Source: Stenotrophomonas beteli
Lineage (GTDB): Bacteria; Pseudomonadota; Gammaproteobacteria; Xanthomonadales; Xanthomonadaceae
Assembly: GCF_001431665.1 (NCBI RefSeq)
Contig: NZ_LLXV01000053.1
Location: 28,515-92,514, forward strand
Reading direction: 5' to 3'
Length of the DNA: 64,000 nucleotides
Each line of letters begins with the position of its first letter. Within the stretch, counting starts at the first letter, position 1. Positions 63,987-64,000 of the stretch are shown here, piece by piece. The notes below the pieces were generated by a model. The model saw only the letters and a list, made by a program, of their open reading frames with translations, searched no databases and was not told where the DNA came from. The position numbers were made by a program, and so were the translations under genes.

Positions 63987-64000
63987 TGCCTACAGGAATC

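Overview
The window is high-GC chromosomal DNA of a gammaproteobacterium. It looks like the Stenotrophomonas maltophilia complex (Xanthomonadaceae). Supporting this are the map-glnD and rpsB-tsf-pyrH-frr-uppS-cdsA-dxr-rseP-bamA-lpxD-fabZ-lpxA-lpxB-rnhB-dnaE-accA backbone, eight short GTAG-ended palindromes of the SMAG type, a PL5 alginate-lyase gene and an ABC exporter that match the neighbourhood I recall for Smlt1473 and smrA (Smlt1471), and a UbiM-like monooxygenase. I see no rRNA, tRNA, CRISPR array, prophage or intact insertion sequence.

Layout. 1-1200 (minus): 5' part of glnD, then map. 1290-7240 (plus): an archaic Csu-type chaperone-usher pilus locus lodged between map and rpsB. It has a spore-coat-U subunit, chaperone, usher and two-domain tip-like subunit, then a second small unit with an 81-residue mini-subunit and another chaperone. 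7211-29638 (plus): the conserved housekeeping block for translation (rpsB, tsf, frr), UMP kinase, isoprenoid, phospholipid and lipid A synthesis, outer-membrane assembly (rseP, bamA), DNA replication (dnaE) and fatty acid synthesis (accA). An HDOD-GGDEF protein sits between tsf and pyrH, and an unknown lipoprotein precedes accA. 29.7-42.3 kb: mixed-strand accessory genes, namely a HemJ/CopD membrane protein, a methyltransferase, PhaZ depolymerase, a PadR-sensor pair, a periplasmic cyclophilin, a LysR/EamA divergent pair, DUF4349, GFA and DUF885 proteins and the PL5 lyase. 42.3-50.1 kb: Agp-like phosphatase, SmrA-like exporter, serine hydrolase, VOC and DUF72 proteins, a Pr6Pr membrane protein and a second EamA transporter. 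50.2-57.6 kb (minus): an ATPase gene interrupted by an in-frame TGA, three cyclic-di-GMP proteins and rluF. 57.8-63.6 kb: a DEAD-box helicase with a long leader, an S4 protein, a UbiM-like hydroxylase, MAPEG and DUF4019 proteins and a ClpP-fold lipoprotein. The right edge carries repeats.

Functional links. Most core genes overlap by ATGA or lie within about 60 bp, so uppS-cdsA-dxr-rseP-bamA and lpxD-fabZ-lpxA-lpxB-rnhB look like operons. The rpsB promoter lies inside the last codons of the pilus chaperone gene. Four predicted c-di-GMP enzymes and one pilus locus in 64 kb suggest, by inference only, adhesion and biofilm control.

Intergenic space is rich in structure: SMAG palindromes, an inverted-repeat family with a shared 16-bp core (19431-19536 and 63805-63986), a third hairpin family (32361-32460 and 43552-43590), and a 541-bp long inverted repeat filling one convergent gap (34870-35410). 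No wholly new multi-gene system is evident. The most unusual items are that long inverted repeat, the mini-subunit/chaperone unit, the rpsB promoter embedded in a pilus gene, the TGA-split ATPase, and a SMAG element that supplies the rluF stop codon.
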